Positions 33,892 through 45,658 of a stretch of DNA of 64,000 nucleotides are shown here, piece after piece. This DNA comes from Mermis nigrescens (lineage: Eukaryota > Nematoda > Enoplea > Mermithida > Mermithidae), in contig JAVLUZ010000157.1 in assembly GCA_036768485.1 (NCBI GenBank), positions 14,000,011 through 14,064,010 of the forward strand, written 5' to 3'. Numbering within the stretch: position 1 is the first letter of the stretch; each line of letters begins with the position of its first letter. The notes under the pieces were generated by a model, which saw only the letters and a program-made list of their open reading frames with translations, made no database searches and was not told the origin of the DNA. Made by a program: the position numbers and the translations under genes.

Positions 33892-34059
33892 CAGGCACGT
33901 AGCTCTGGGGGAATGGGGGGTCCGGACCCTCCAAAATTCAGAAAAAAACAAAAATAGGACTTTTTACATGTTATTTTGTGCTATTTTTGGCCTTTTTGGA
34001 CACCGGATCCCCCTAAATTGGTGTTGGCCCCCAAAACAAGACGGCCAGCTACGTGCCTG
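33892..34059 (-). mobile_element. hAT-like MITE family B, copy 1
   Basis: 168 bp: CAGGCACGTAGCTCTGG ... GGCCAGCTACGTGCCTG, with a perfect 8-bp duplication CATTTACC on both sides. Confidence 0.88.
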
Positions 34060-34192
34060 CATTTACCCCCTCCTAAGAATGGCCGGGTGCCCACCCCCAC
34101 ACTAGAAATTTTGAGCTTTTATATGTATGCCCTCACCCTCTTCCTCTGTGTGCGTGTGTGGTTGAAAATGTGATATATCAATGAGTTGATTG

Positions 34193-34363
34193 CAGGCACG
34201 TAGCTGGCCGTCGTATTTTGGGGGGCAACGCCAATTTTTGGGGGGACTAAGTTCAAAAATGGCCAAAAATAGCACAAAATAATGTTCAAAAAGTCCTATT
34301 TTTTCTGATTTTTCTGAATTGGGGGTTCCGAGAACCCCCTCATTCCCCAGAGATGCGTGTCTG
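34193..34363 (+). mobile_element. hAT-like MITE family B, copy 2
   Basis: CAGGCACGTAGCTGGCCG ... ATGCGTGTCTG, duplication GTTGATTG / GCTGATTA (6 of 8). It ends 25 bases before the acceptor-like site at the first TMEM39 exon. Confidence 0.75.
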
Positions 34364-34388
34364 GCTGATTAATCAATTAGTTTTTTAG

Positions 34389-34612
34389 CAATAGATCACA
34401 TGTTGCATCTGCGTATGTTGCCGAAGATGCAGATTCGGCCTCCATCAATTTCGTCCAACACGCCATCTTCCCCGAATTGCCTCAGGCGCAGGGAGAACTA
34501 TTTCTTCGAGTGCACCCTATTCTTGTACTCGGTGTTGGCTATGTTTTTACAGTATATCAACTTGTATAAAACCATGTGGTGGCTGCCTCATTCTCACGTC
34601 CACTATTCGCTG
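34389..34612 (+). CDS. TMEM39: TMEM39-family membrane protein, first recognised exon
   Basis: This is the most upstream exon seen of a multi-pass endoplasmic-reticulum protein of the TMEM39 family. The diagnostic stretch is FLQYINLYKTMWW (human TMEM39A has the same Q-Y-I-N-x-Y-K-T-x-W-W), preceded by a transmembrane segment (FFECTLFLYSVLAMFL). Coding may start at the ATG at 34400 or be entered through the acceptor TTTTTTAG at 34381-34388; the N-terminal tail is not conserved enough to decide. The exon ends in phase 0 at a GTCAGT donor (34613). Joined with the four later exons it gives 360 codons with no frame break, against about 490 in vertebrates; the C-terminal part is missing. In animals, TMEM39 proteins affect ER-to-Golgi cargo export (collagen secretion in the worm; SAC1 transport and autophagy for human TMEM39A). 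Confidence 0.9.
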
Positions 34613-34972
34613 GTCAGTCGGATTACGCGTCTGCGTGTTTATCGCACTTAGATTTTTATATTTATTTGTAAGAAAACATCAAGCTGTTATAATGTGCACA
34701 AAAGTGTCAGTTTTCGGTTCGGTTTGAAATAAAATACTGCATTGAAACTCATTTTTGACCTAAATTTAACATAATTTAATAAAACAATTCAATATTACAT
34801 CGAAGGGATTAATTTAAGTAATTTCCTTCCGTATTTTTAAAGTTTCAGGCGCATTACTGAGTAAGCTGCTTTTTTATCTATACAAGATATCGCTAAAATT
34901 TCTTATAACTAAATTAAACGATCAAGGGAAATCGAAAATATTTGGTTTTGGGTCATTTATTCTTTTGTGCTA

Positions 34973-35509
34973 CAGTGCTCGCTATGAAACATAACGCACT
35001 ATAATCGTCAGATTTATATTAGATGATGCGTCGCGAGCGCCGCGTTTCGTGTATAATGCGCTATCATCTCTTTTTTATTATTATAGGAAATTTATCTGTA
35101 TCATGCCATTAATCTGGCGATGCGGACGGCGCAATTTAGCTATTAATAGCGCCTACAAGACGGTAGAGCACACGTGAATGCCGTGCGCGCTTCAGGCATT
35201 CACGTGCGCAATTCCTTCTTGTTGGTGCTATCAATAGCTGAATATTGATTTTAATGACGGCTCGCCCGAACATAGAACAGCATTCACGTGCGCGCTTCCA
35301 GCATTCACATGCGCGCTTCCTTCTTGTTGACGCTATTAATAGCTGAATTGCGCCGTCCACATCGCCAGATTAACGGTATGATACAGATAAATATCCTGTA
35401 ATAATAACAAAGGGATGATAGCGCATTATAGACGAAACGCGGCGCTCGCGACGCATCATCTAATATAAATCTGACGATTAAAGTGTGTCATGTTTCATGG
35501 CGAGCGCTG
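34973..35509. mobile_element. Tc1/mariner-type MITE, 537 bp
   Basis: The ends are CAGTGCTCGCTATGAAACAT and, inverted, CAGCGCTCGCCATGAAACAT. The stem runs for about 190 bp with few mismatches. TA duplications lie at 34971-34972 and 35510-35511. The middle has direct repeats with CATTCACGTGCGCGC. Non-coding. Confidence 0.88.
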
Positions 35510-35623
35510 TATGTGCTGCCTTGCAATCTTGCGTTTAACTTCTATTGTTTTAATGATCAAGCTATAAGTAGCGTAAACAAACCATTGAAAGTTGTAATTC
35601 AGGAAAATGAGTACCTGCGCTCA

Positions 35624-36045
35624 GTGACGGATCCACGATTTTATGACTGGGGTGCAACCCGAAATTTACTGATTGAGTCAAAAATAGTTCGAAAAATTCG
35701 TCGTCTATTATTCGAAAATTAGGATCCTTTTTGCCATCTTTAGACAGCCGTTATCATTTTTTGACGCTAGAAAATTTGAAATGTTTTTAATTTTTTATGA
35801 AAAACACATAAAAATGGACGCAAAAATCGACGCAGGGCGCTGAAAAAACGCCAAGCGATTATAGGGGCCACGAAATTTGTGCTAGTATATACGGAAACTA
35901 CTGTACTGAGCTGGTTTTTCAAGTATCATTAATAAGTTGTAAGGATTTAAAAGATCAACGATTTAAATGGCCTAAATTGTCGAAAATACTTATCTATTTT
36001 TTGTCGCTCCCAAGTGTTTTTTGACGACAGGGGGCACCCCGCTAA
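35624..36045 (+). repeat. Family E-like diverged element
   Basis: It begins CAGTGACGGATCCACGATTT, with GACGCAGGGCGCTG inside and GGGGGCACCCCGC near the end. The right terminus is not clear. Confidence 0.45.
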
Positions 36046-36913
36046 ATAAACCATTGCATAAACTTTTGTAAGTAACCGTGACCGGTAGATACTGCTCGGC
36101 CAGTTATCATATATGGGTAGCGGGGTTAGCGCATACCTATAATATACTTGGGTACCCCCAACATTTGTCTACCCCCTACAACTACTCGTATAACGGGACA
36201 CATTGCCTCGTGTAATTTGTTGGTATAGACTCGTAGAGAATTGAATTATCTAAAATTTAACCATTTTTGTTTTTTGAATTTCGCACTAGTTCTCGAGGGG
36301 GTGTAAAAAGTGTAAAAAATGCTGACGTAGTAACAGATTTTGGTCGAGTTTTTGATTTGTTTATGTCTGCCAAATTCTTCGTATAAAAGTCCCCCAAAAA
36401 CCTATCTATGGCAAAGTACTACGCTCAGAGGGCTACACGAAGAACTTATTCGCGATTGTGTAAACTCAAAACGGACTTAGTTCTAGCGGTTTAAAGTTTA
36501 CAGTCCAATGGTGGACGAAAAAATACGCTTTTACCTTCTTTTAATTTGTCAACCACTTCGATTATAAATCAGGACATGCGAAATATTATAAAAAATAGAG
36601 TACGTCTCAAGGGTTACAGATTCCACTTGAATGCGTTTCTTTAAACTCAATACAGAGGTGATTCTGATGGTGTAAAGTTTAAATTTTGGGGTAAAAAAAC
36701 ACATTTTCGACCGTTTTTTGTCTATGAATCACTCCGGTTCTGAATTTAATAGTGCGAACTACTCTTATAATAAGGTAAATAATGGTTACACGTAGCACTT
36801 GGTCGCGTTTCTTAACACCCAATACTAAATTATTTCTAGAGGTGTAAAGTTCTATCCTTGGGGTGAAAAGAAGTCGTTTTCGGCAGGTTTCTGTCTCTCA
36901 CCTTATCCTTATA

Positions 36914-37293
36914 CAGTGCTCGCCATGAAATATTACGCACTATAATCGTAAGATTTATATTAGATGATGCGTCGTGAGCGCCGCATTTTGTCTATAATGC
37001 GCTATCATCTCTTTTATTATTATAGGATATTTATCTGTATCATGCCGTTAATCTGGCGATGCGGACGGTGTTATTTAGCTATTAATAGCACCAACAAGAA
37101 GGAAGCGCGCATGTGAATGCTGGAAGCGCGCACAGCGCTGTCCGCATCGCCAGACTAACGGCATTATACAAATAAATATCCTATAATAATAAAAAGAGAT
37201 GATAGCGCATTATAGACGAAACGCGGCGCTTGCGACGCATCATCTAATATAAATCTGATGATTATAGTACGTCATGTTTCATGGTGAGCACTG
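36914..37293. mobile_element. Tc1/mariner-type MITE, 380 bp (nested)
   Basis: CAGTGCTCGCCATGAAATAT ... CATGGTGAGCACTG, with TA at 36912-36913 and 37294-37295. It is a shorter sister of 34973-35509, lacking part of the centre, and lies inside the left arm of the foldback element. Confidence 0.88.
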
Positions 37294-37788
37294 TATGAGT
37301 TGAGACATGATACTGATTTTAAAAATGTACTAATCCTCGAGGATCATGCATTCGCATAAACGCATTCAATTACGCCAAATATTGAGTCATACAAGAGGTG
37401 TCAAGTTTACACTAAAAATCCATTTTACTTCCAGAGCGTTGCAAAACGTGAATTTTTTTCAAAAAATTCTCGGTAACGTCAGGATTACGAATCTGACTGT
37501 CAGTTTTTTCTACATTCATTAAGTGTGTAAATTTTACACTATTCAGTTATTATACAGTTTACACTAGTAATTTATTTCGCGTCCAGAGCGTTTAAAATGT
37601 TAATTTTTAATTTTTTCAAATGTTCTCCGTAATATCAGGATTATGAATCTGACCATGTTTACTTTACATTTTCCAGTTGTGTAAAGTTCACACTAAAACT
37701 TCATTTTTCTTCCAGAGCGTTGATAAATGTAAATTTTCGTCATAATCGTAGTTTTTTCTAGACCCATCAGGTGTGTTAATTTTACGCT

Positions 37789-37965
37789 CATGTACGTAGC
37801 TGGCCGTCCTATTTTGGGGGACCAACACCAATTTTGGAGGGGACTAAGCCCAAAAAAGGCCAAAAATAACACAAAATAACATTTAAAAAGTCCTATTTTC
37901 CGATTTTACTGAATTTTGGGGGAGGGGGTCTGGCCGGACCCCACCTCCCCCGAGCTACGTGCCTG
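37789..37965 (+). mobile_element. hAT-like MITE family B, copy 3 (nested)
   Basis: Ends CATGTACGTAGCTGG / GAGCTACGTGCCTG. The duplication TTTACGCT / TTTACACT (7 of 8) lies in the TTTACAC motif of the host foldback element. Confidence 0.82.
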
Positions 37966-38098
37966 TTTACACTATGCAGTTATTGTAGAGGTGTAAAGTT
38001 TACACTAAAAATATTGTTTCACGTCCAGAGCGTTTTGAAAGGTGAATTTTTTAAAATGTTCTCCATAATGTTAGAATTATGAATCTGACTATGTTTGT

Positions 38099-38896
38099 CA
38101 GGCCCGTACCCAGGATTTTATTTCCGGGGGGGGCGAAAATTATTGAGGCCAGATATCCCAAGATCCATTAGGAGATAGCAAAAATAAAGGCAGTTTTGAG
38201 CGTATCTCGGTGAGCTATAAACAATGATGAAGAAAAATTTCAACAAAAAAATTAAAAAATTTTACTTTATTTCATATTAATTTACAGCAAATTTATCATT
38301 CAGGCTGATTTATCATCACTTAATCGACGAATTATTTCTTATCTCTTGCCTTTGTATTTAATCATTGTGCTCTACAGAGAAAAAAATATGGTTAATGAAT
38401 CATTCGGCGCCAAGCGCCGAAAAAATTTACAAATTTTGCGTGTCAACTTCAAATTTGGGCTGTTTCGAGCGGGCTACAAGACAAAAAACATGTATAAACA
38501 AAAAATACGGCGCGAAGCGCCGGAAAGATTCCATGTTTCCCATGTCATAACTCAAATATGAGCTGTTTTGAGTGAGCTAGTAGGCAAAAACTATAGCTAG
38601 ACAATGAATCCGGCGCATAGCGCTAGTAAAAAATTGACATGCGCTCTATGTCTAACTCGAATTTGAGCGATTTTTAGCGGTTTAGAAGACAAAACTATAC
38701 ATTAGCAATAAATCCGGCGCAAAGCGCCGGAAAATTTCGAGTTTACTAGCTCAAAAGTACGCTAAAATCCTGTTTCGGTGGTATTTTAGACGCACTTCGC
38801 CAATTTTGCATTTTCTTTTGAGGGACCTTTGGGAGGAACAACAGTTTTTTCCTATTTCGGGGGGCAGGTCCCCTCCAACCCCCTGGATACGGCCCG
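38099..38896 (+). mobile_element. Family C element (nested)
   Basis: CAGGCCCGTACCCAGGATTT ... CCCTGGATACGGCCCGG, about 800 bp, with flanks ATGTTTGT / ATGTTCGC (6 of 8). Its 3' half has four units of about 110 bp (38400-38740), each with a GGCGC-NNN-GCGCC hairpin (38406, 38510, 38610, 38716) and a TC.AA.T..GAG word. Confidence 0.75.
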
Positions 38897-39599
38897 GATG
38901 TTCGCTTTACATTTCGCAATTGTGTAGACTTTACACTAAAAATGAATTATAGTTGCAGAGCGTTGTGAAAGCTTTATTTTTTAAATGTTCTATATAACAT
39001 CGGAATGACGGATCTGACTTTAGTATTCTCTACACCCAGTAGTTGTATAAAGCTTACACTATTCATTTATTGTTGATGTATAAAGTTTATACTACAAATT
39101 TATTTTACTTCCATAGCATTGCAAAATGCGATTTTTTAAAATATGTTCCATAAGGTCGGGATTTTGAATTTGACTGTATGTTTTCTTCATACGCAGTAGT
39201 TGTGTAAATTTTACACTGAAGAGATTTGATCTGTTTAAATTAGGTAAGGATGTCTTTTTAAAAAAGATAATCTGATGTTCAGAACAATCTTGCATTCCGC
39301 ATTCTCGGAATGCTGTCACTATTGTGGCATGTTACCGTGTGTGTTTACTAATTGATTTATCAAGTCTTGCTAATTAAAAGTGTGGTACTAGCGAAGAAAA
39401 ATGCTCCGATCAAACAAAAAAGATGAATATACTTGGATTGTGCTGGATCAAAGATATAAAAATTGGGGACTAGGAAAAAGCTATCAATGCCTGCAGAAGT
39501 CAGGAAGAAAAATATGCTCAGCCTTGGCATCCAAGCCTACTAAAATCGAAAAATATGCTAAAAATCCGACTTTTTCCAGGCAATGCTAAAATCGAAGTA

Positions 39600-40080
39600 T
39601 ATTATGTGGCTCCTAAAAAAATGTATTGCCTTAAAATAACTTTCACTGATTGAAGCAGCTTGAAAGCATATTACAAAACGCGACTTTTTGTAGATTATAT
39701 TCAAGTCTGAGTTAATTAATATTGTGGCTGAAAGTGAGAGGCTGTAACCAATGTATGATTAAATTGTTCGTATTTCATTCTAAGTGTCAAAGTAGAAGCA
39801 ATATTCACATTATATTTACTATCCGTTTTCAGAAGCTGTAAATCAGTATTAGGCGCCTATAAGTTTGTTCAATTTACCAGTTAAAATGGCTTTCACTAAA
39901 TTTAATCCACTTAAATTGGCTACAAATGTAAGTACCTTAGAAGTCTGATGCAGTTTTGCCGTGCAGCAGTGGGAAAGTTCATCACAATTGCTTTGATAAG
40001 GCTGTAGGCTGTGAACTATCTATGCCTTGTATCTATTCAGATTAAATTGCTACTTCCTCTTGCAGGCCGCAGAATATTTT
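39600..40080. other. Unique centre of the foldback element
   Basis: No long frame, no transposase motif and no repeat unit. Short exon-like pieces cannot be supported. Confidence 0.4.
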
Positions 40081-42279
40081 TCGATTTTTGCGTTGTTTAG
40101 AAGAAGTCGGTTTTTTTGCATATTTTGCGATTTTTGTAGGCTTGGATTTCAGAGCTGACGTATTTTTTTCTCTGACTTCTGCAGGCATCGGTAGCTTTTT
40201 TCCTAGTCCCCTCCTTTTATATCCTTAATAAAGCACAATTCCAAAATTATTCACCTTTTTTTGTTCGATCGGAGCATTTTTCTTTGCTAGCACCCTACTT
40301 TTCATTAGCAAGATTTGAGTAAATTAGTCAGTAAACAAATATGGTAACATGACACGATAGTGACAACAGTTCAAGAATGCGGAAAACAGTATTGTTCTGA
40401 AAATCAGCATTATCTTTGGTAAACAAGACAACCTTGCCTTATTTAAACGGATCAAACGTTTTCAGCATAAGCTTTACGCAATTATTGGTTGTAAAGAATA
40501 CTTACGCTCAGACTCGTAATCCTGACGTTACATGGAACTGTTTGAAAAAATTAAGCTTCCACAATGCTCTGAAACCAAATTTAATTTTCATTGTAAACTT
40601 ACATAACTATTGGGTGTAAACAAAGCATACATTCAGATTCGTAATCCTGACGTTACGAAGATATTCGAAAAAAACACACTTTGTAGCGCAATGGAAGTAA
40701 AATAAATTTGCAGTGTAAACGACATATTAACAATAAATAAATACTGCAAACTTTACACACCTACCGGGTGTCGAGAGAACTAACAGCCAGATTCATAATT
40801 CTGACTTAACGTAGAACATTTCGGAAAAAATTTAGCTTCGGCAAGGCTCTAGAACTAAATTTAATTTGCAGTGTAAACTTTGCACAACCTTAGAGTGTAG
40901 AGAAAATTGCTGTCGGATTTGTAATTCTGATATTACGATCGACACATAACAAAAATTTAGTCTCTACAATGGCCTGAACACAAATCAATATTAGGTGTAA
41001 ACCACTTTACACCACTGCTGCATGTAAACAAACGCTCCCAACTGGCGTGTCACGTTCAATTCCTGATACATTTTTAGACTTGTGATAATGTCCAGACTCT
41101 TAACCGGAGAAGTTGGCAGAAAAAACAAGACAGAAACGCGTTTAACACACTCAATTTTTGAATTTATACCTCCCAAAAGAGCTTAAGTGCTTTATTTTAT
41201 TTCTATCCAACCTATCCCGACTCGCAAACGGAGAACGTGGCGAACAAAAAAACGGACAAAAACGTATTTTCCACCATCCAACTTATTGTAAACTTCAGAA
41301 ACCTGAAACTAACTCCTCATTGAGTGTAAAGAAATTCGATTGGGCTAGTTTGTAGCCTTTTTCCAATCAAAAATGGGAGAAACATGTTTTTTGGCTCATT
41401 TTACACCCTGATTTTGATTTTTACACCATTACAAGTAACTGAATAATTAGTTTTTTAAACCCCATTTGCTGCGACGTGTAGCCCTTAGAAGGTGCTTTAT
41501 CTTTTGAAAATAAATTTATCCCGACTTACAGGCGAAAAGTTGGCAGAGAAATCTTGGACAAAATCTGTTTTTACATCATACACTAGAGTGTTATGTTTAA
41601 ACCCCTAGTACTAAGTCCGTATTGATTGTACAAAAAATTGCTGGTAAGCAGAAAGCAGCCCATAACCCGTAGTACATTTCTATTAGAAAAAAATTTCTTC
41701 GGACTCATAACCGGAGTCGTTGGCAGACATAAACAAGTCGTAAACTCGACCAAAATGTTTTTTTCACCCCCATATTTTCACGCTCTTTACACTACAATCC
41801 GAGAACTGAGGCGAAATTCAAAAAACAAAAAATATTCTATCTGGATTGTTCCTTCTTCTACAATTCTAAACCATTAAATTGTTTGAGGCATTAATACTGA
41901 GTTGTTAACGAGCCACGGAGAAAACACCATAATTCGCTATATTTATAACGTTACGCCATAATTTTACACGCTCATCACAATCTCAATATTGTGTGTAAAC
42001 AAAAAAGACCGCATAATCTTTTCTTATCTATCTTTAAAAAAACTGGACCTCCCAGATGCGTCCCGTTGGAGCTGTAGGGGAGTGCACAGGTGTTAGGAGT
42101 ATCCAAGTATATTAACAGGTAGTATGCGCTAACGCGCTACCTATGATTATTCTATTGCGTCTAGTCTCGAGCGCTCGCTTAATTTTTATTATACGTAGTT
42201 ATGGACATATGTTTGCTTGGGGTATTCGGGGGCATAGATGCAAAAGCTCAGGGCCGGCACTTGGAAATGTGTGTGCAAG

Positions 42280-42900
42280 CAGGGGCGGATTTAAGGGGTA
42301 GGGCGGGGGAAGGCCGCCCCCCCATTGGCCAAAAATATTTGGCGAGATAAAGAAGGGATATGGAAAGCTCAATGATTTTTGGCGGTCAGAGATCATAATT
42401 TCTCAAATTTTCTAGCGCTTCGCGCCGGACCGTACCTTTTAATGACATTTATTTGCTTTCTTTACGATCTGGAAACTATTTTCGCCCATGTAATAGCTTA
42501 TAAAACAATTTTTAAGAGCAGAAAGAAACAGCTATTTCAGCATAGATTTCTTCTATTTTCTAGCATAACAAGAAATTTTCGACGTCCGGCATTAAATATA
42601 GGAAATCGAGCACTAAATCAAGCTTCTGAACGTTCTTCAGCCTAAATTTCACAAATTTTTCTGCCTCATTTTCATGAAAGTAAACAAAATTTAATGATTT
42701 TTCGCACAAAATTTTCAAAAAATTTTAAAATTTTTTGGAAAAATGTTGCGTCAAAAGTGATTTTAAACAAAAGTAGACAATGTAAAACACCGATAAAACG
42801 CCATTTCGCAGCTGAAGAGCAAATTTTTGGACATACATTTCGCTGTTCTTGGAAAAGTAGGGGTATACCCCCTCTTTGGAAAATCCTAGATCCGCCACTG
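42280..42900 (-). mobile_element. hAT-like family E, long copy
   Basis: CAGGGGCGGATTTAAGG ... AGATCCGCCACTG with flanks TGTGCAAG / TGCACAAG (6 of 8). It has the AGCGCTTCGCGCCGG hairpin and the internal segment shared with the 997-bp copy at 23942. Confidence 0.78.
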
Positions 42901-42984
42901 TGCACAAGGTTGGGGTCGGCAGCGGAAGGGTAAAATCTTATAAACCCAAAACAGTCAATTAGACGCCCATTATTTTTTGTTATA

Positions 42985-43147
42985 CAGGCGCGCAGCTCTG
43001 GGGGAATAGAGGGGTTTGGACCCCCCAAAATTCAGAAAAATCTGGAAAATATGACTTTCTAAACGTTGATTTGTGCTATTTTTATGCTTAGTCCCCCCAA
43101 AATTGGTGTTGGTCCCCTCCAAAATAGGACGGCCAGCTAGGTGCCTG
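42985..43147 (-). mobile_element. hAT-like MITE family B, copy 4
   Basis: CAGGCGCGCAGCTCTGG ... GCCAGCTAGGTGCCTG. The target duplication has decayed. Confidence 0.75.
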
Positions 43148-43149
43148 TT

Positions 43150-43990
43150 ATTTGAATGACCAAAATGGTCAAAACAGCTTGTAAAACGTCTTTTTGTTGT
43201 AATTTAGCATTTTTAAAGCATTTCTAGTCCATTTTCTTTGCATTATATCACGTTTGACGCTAAAATATTCAGAAATTGGTCAATTTATGGCGCTTTTTGG
43301 GTAAAAAGTACATAAAAGTACTAATCCGACGCATAGCGCCGGATAAATTTTGACATTTTTACTGCTTTGTATTTCAAAAATGATGCAAAAAACGTTCAGT
43401 CAGCTCCCAATCGCCGGACAGTACCTGCTTGGCTAAGCCTTCAGGGAGGGGGGGGTAATATCTCCTCAGCTCACTCATTCCGCGTGTGTATGTTTAGGGA
43501 AGAAGGTAAAAAATTCCAGAAATTCAAACCACTTAATTTAGTGTTTACGATTTTTTTGCAATCTAAATGAAGATAACGGTCAAAATGGCCAATAAAATGC
43601 TTTTCCACATTATTAGCGCATTTTCAAAGCATTTCTAGTCCATTTTATTTGCATTTTATCGCTTTCAAAAGTGAAACATATAGCAATTAGGAATTTTGAT
43701 GTTTCAAACTTCGTGTCAAAATTGTGTCAAAAAAGACTGGTGTCAAAAATTGTGTCAAAAAAGTGGCACAAAAACTTATTTAGTGGTGTTTCTGACGATG
43801 CTCTATTTTTCTAGAGTATTAAAACTTAAAAAATTTCGAAACATGACTGAATAATCTGATTGAAATGAACAGAACATAGCAAGAGTTTATGGCGCAAAGC
43901 GCCGAAAATTTGACACGTTTGAGCAATTAGATAGCTGAAAACGCTAAGCACTGTTTCTACGATTTTTTTGTAACATCGCAAAATCTTGGA
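43150..43990 (+). repeat. Family K copies and fragments
   Basis: Blocks AATGGTCAAAACAGC, GCATTTCTAGTCCATTTT and GACGCATAGCGCCGG, then CGCCGGACAGTACCTGCTTGG. A second start at about 43480 repeats the first blocks and runs on to a TGGCGCAAAGCGCCG hairpin at 43889. Confidence 0.6.
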
Positions 43991-44367
43991 TAGGGCCGTA
44001 CTTATGAGGGGAGGGCGACGCGGCCGCCCCTCCCCTCCCCCGGTCGAAAAACGTTTGAAAGGCAAGATAATGCACGGAAAGATGGAAAAATCGCATGTGT
44101 TCCTTGCGAAATATTAAAAGTTTCGGCGCTGCGCGACGGATGTGAAGTATTTTCCATAATTTTGGCCCAAGTGCGACCAAAAAAAGACTTTTTATACCCT
44201 TAATTTAGTTAATGTTTGAATGTGATTAAATTGATGAATAGAGCATGTCGAGAAACGTCGAGAAATACGGTTTTTGCGAGCTAGTAACCCAAGGAATTTT
44301 CCGTGATACAGACTAATTTGTGTTGGTCCGACCCCCTCACCTTCGACGAATCCTGGATACGGGCCTG
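43988..44367 (-). mobile_element. Family C element, short copy
   Basis: GGGCCGTACTTATGAGG at left, TCCTGGATACGGGCCTG at right. It ends 96 bases before the second TMEM39 exon and carries the last AG dinucleotide upstream of that exon. Confidence 0.65.
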
Positions 44368-44463
44368 GCTACACGTGCAATCACTGTTGATTCTTGCTTT
44401 CCCTTTACCTTCCATTTTTTGGCGCGCTTATACATATGCACTTATTGGCGCATTGATAATTTG

Positions 44464-44726
44464 TCGCTGAAATTCCACTTAATCGACCTTTACCTGTTGT
44501 CTTGCGTCGGTTTGATTTTGGGCCGCCGGGTGACGCTGTGCTTTTTAAAGAAAATAAGTTTGGTGCCCCCGGGCTGCGATCCCGACTCGGCGCCTTTCTA
44601 CGTGCACGTCATTGAATGGTGCATCAAATTGCCCGCCGTTTGCGCCATCATGACGTCATTCTCCTTCTCGTTTCTCCAAGTGCTCACCTCGTACTCGTGG
44701 TCGTCGCTCATTTACGTCGTTTACCC
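44464..44726 (+). CDS. TMEM39: TMEM39-family membrane protein, second exon
   Basis: It encodes SLKFHLIDLYLLSCVGLILG-R-R (human: SLNFHLIDYHL... ARR), then a loop with HVIEWCIKLPAVCAI and a transmembrane stretch, ending SSLIYVVYP. The end at 44726 is a clear GTAGGT donor, phase 2 (CC|G). The start is set by alignment: ten residues separate the W-W of the previous exon from SLKFHLID, as in human, which puts the boundary just before TCG at 44464. The two bases before it are TG, not AG. Confidence 0.85.
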
Positions 44727-44888
44727 GTAGGTTTAACGTTTCTGACCTTTGTTAGCTCAATTTTGCCTATCCTTTGAATGTTAGGATAATACATATGATT
44801 CATTCACTATAGTCTATTTTGCAAAGCCTTGTGCGTAATAAACAATTATTTAATCACAATATTACGCACAATAAATCACGGATACGAG

Positions 44889-45085
44889 CACACCTGGGCG
44901 TGGGGGGAATTTAGGGGGTATGCAACCCCCAGAAACCGAAATACCCCCCCCAGAAATCAAAATACCGCCCCTAGAATTTAATTTTTGAAAATTGTTTTCG
45001 TTTTTCGCAATTTTTTAATGCCAATGGATAGTGCTGACCTTCAAAAAATCTTGCACCCCCAGAATTTTCTTGCTGCCCGCGTATG
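44889..45085 (+). mobile_element. hAT-like MITE family A, copy 5
   Basis: CACACCTGGGCGTGG ... GCCCGCGTATG, flanked by GATACGAG and GATACGGG (7 of 8). Confidence 0.8.
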
Positions 45086-45109
45086 GATACGGGTGTCTTA
45101 TCGAACCAG

Positions 45110-45500
45110 TAGCTATATGTACATCTAACGAGGGCATCCTAAAGTCAATCGTTCCTTCTCCCCATCCCCCCAGAGACTATGAGTTTTAATCCCCGAATTT
45201 TTGCAAAACGTTTCATTTTTAGGTAAAGTTTCGCGACTTTGACCAAAAATTGAAGGTCATTTACTCCGTATCTCGAAATGGACAAAGTACTCTTCAAAAA
45301 ATTTTTAGCCGTTACGTCTGGAGCATACGGACATAATTTCGAAAAAATCAAAAAAATCGAACAAATTGCACAAACTTTAGTCGAAACACGGCTATATGGC
45401 GCGAAGCGCCGAAAATTTGACACTTACGAGCAAGTAGATAGCTAAAAACGCTCATAAAAGCACCTTTTCTACGGATGTTTTGCGGAAGTTTTCACGTCCA
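45110..45500 (+). repeat. Family D fragment
   Basis: It contains TGGCGCGAAGCGCCG at 45396 with the GAGCAAGTAGATAGC word downstream, as in other D copies. Ends not defined. Confidence 0.5.
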
Positions 45501-45658
45501 CATACTTTATTTTTATATTAAATTAGCAAAGCGGGTAGATATAACGTGTGGTCATCATTTTTTTATTTTCCATTACTTTATTCTGTCCCAGCAACGCCGA
45601 TGGCTGTTTTTTTGGCTATTTTTATTCTCCAAGTTACGCTAATGGAGTGCATTAAGAC

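Larger units (their letters stand above)
36115..42141. mobile_element. 6-kb foldback element with subterminal palindromes
   Basis: The left end is GGGTAGCGGGGTTAGCGCAT, then CCTATAATATACTTGGGTAC. The right end is its inverse (GGATACTCC region to CGCTACC at 42141). The arms (about 36.1-39.6 and 40.1-42.1 kb) are inverted relative to each other and are built from degenerate blocks of 150-200 bp. Each block has a GTGTAAA...TTTACAC palindrome, a CCAGAGCGTT word (CTCTGAA on the other arm) and AACGTCAGGATTACGAATCT or its complement. Several other elements are nested in it. The 480-bp centre (39.60-40.08 kb) has no recognisable gene, so the element is probably non-autonomous. Long arms of this kind are known from Foldback and from Galileo (P superfamily). 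Confidence 0.75.

Noticed and set aside
44320..44463. Upstream extension of TMEM39 exon 2 in the same frame
   Set aside because: The first part is the end of a family C transposon, and the family alignment places the exon start at 44464.
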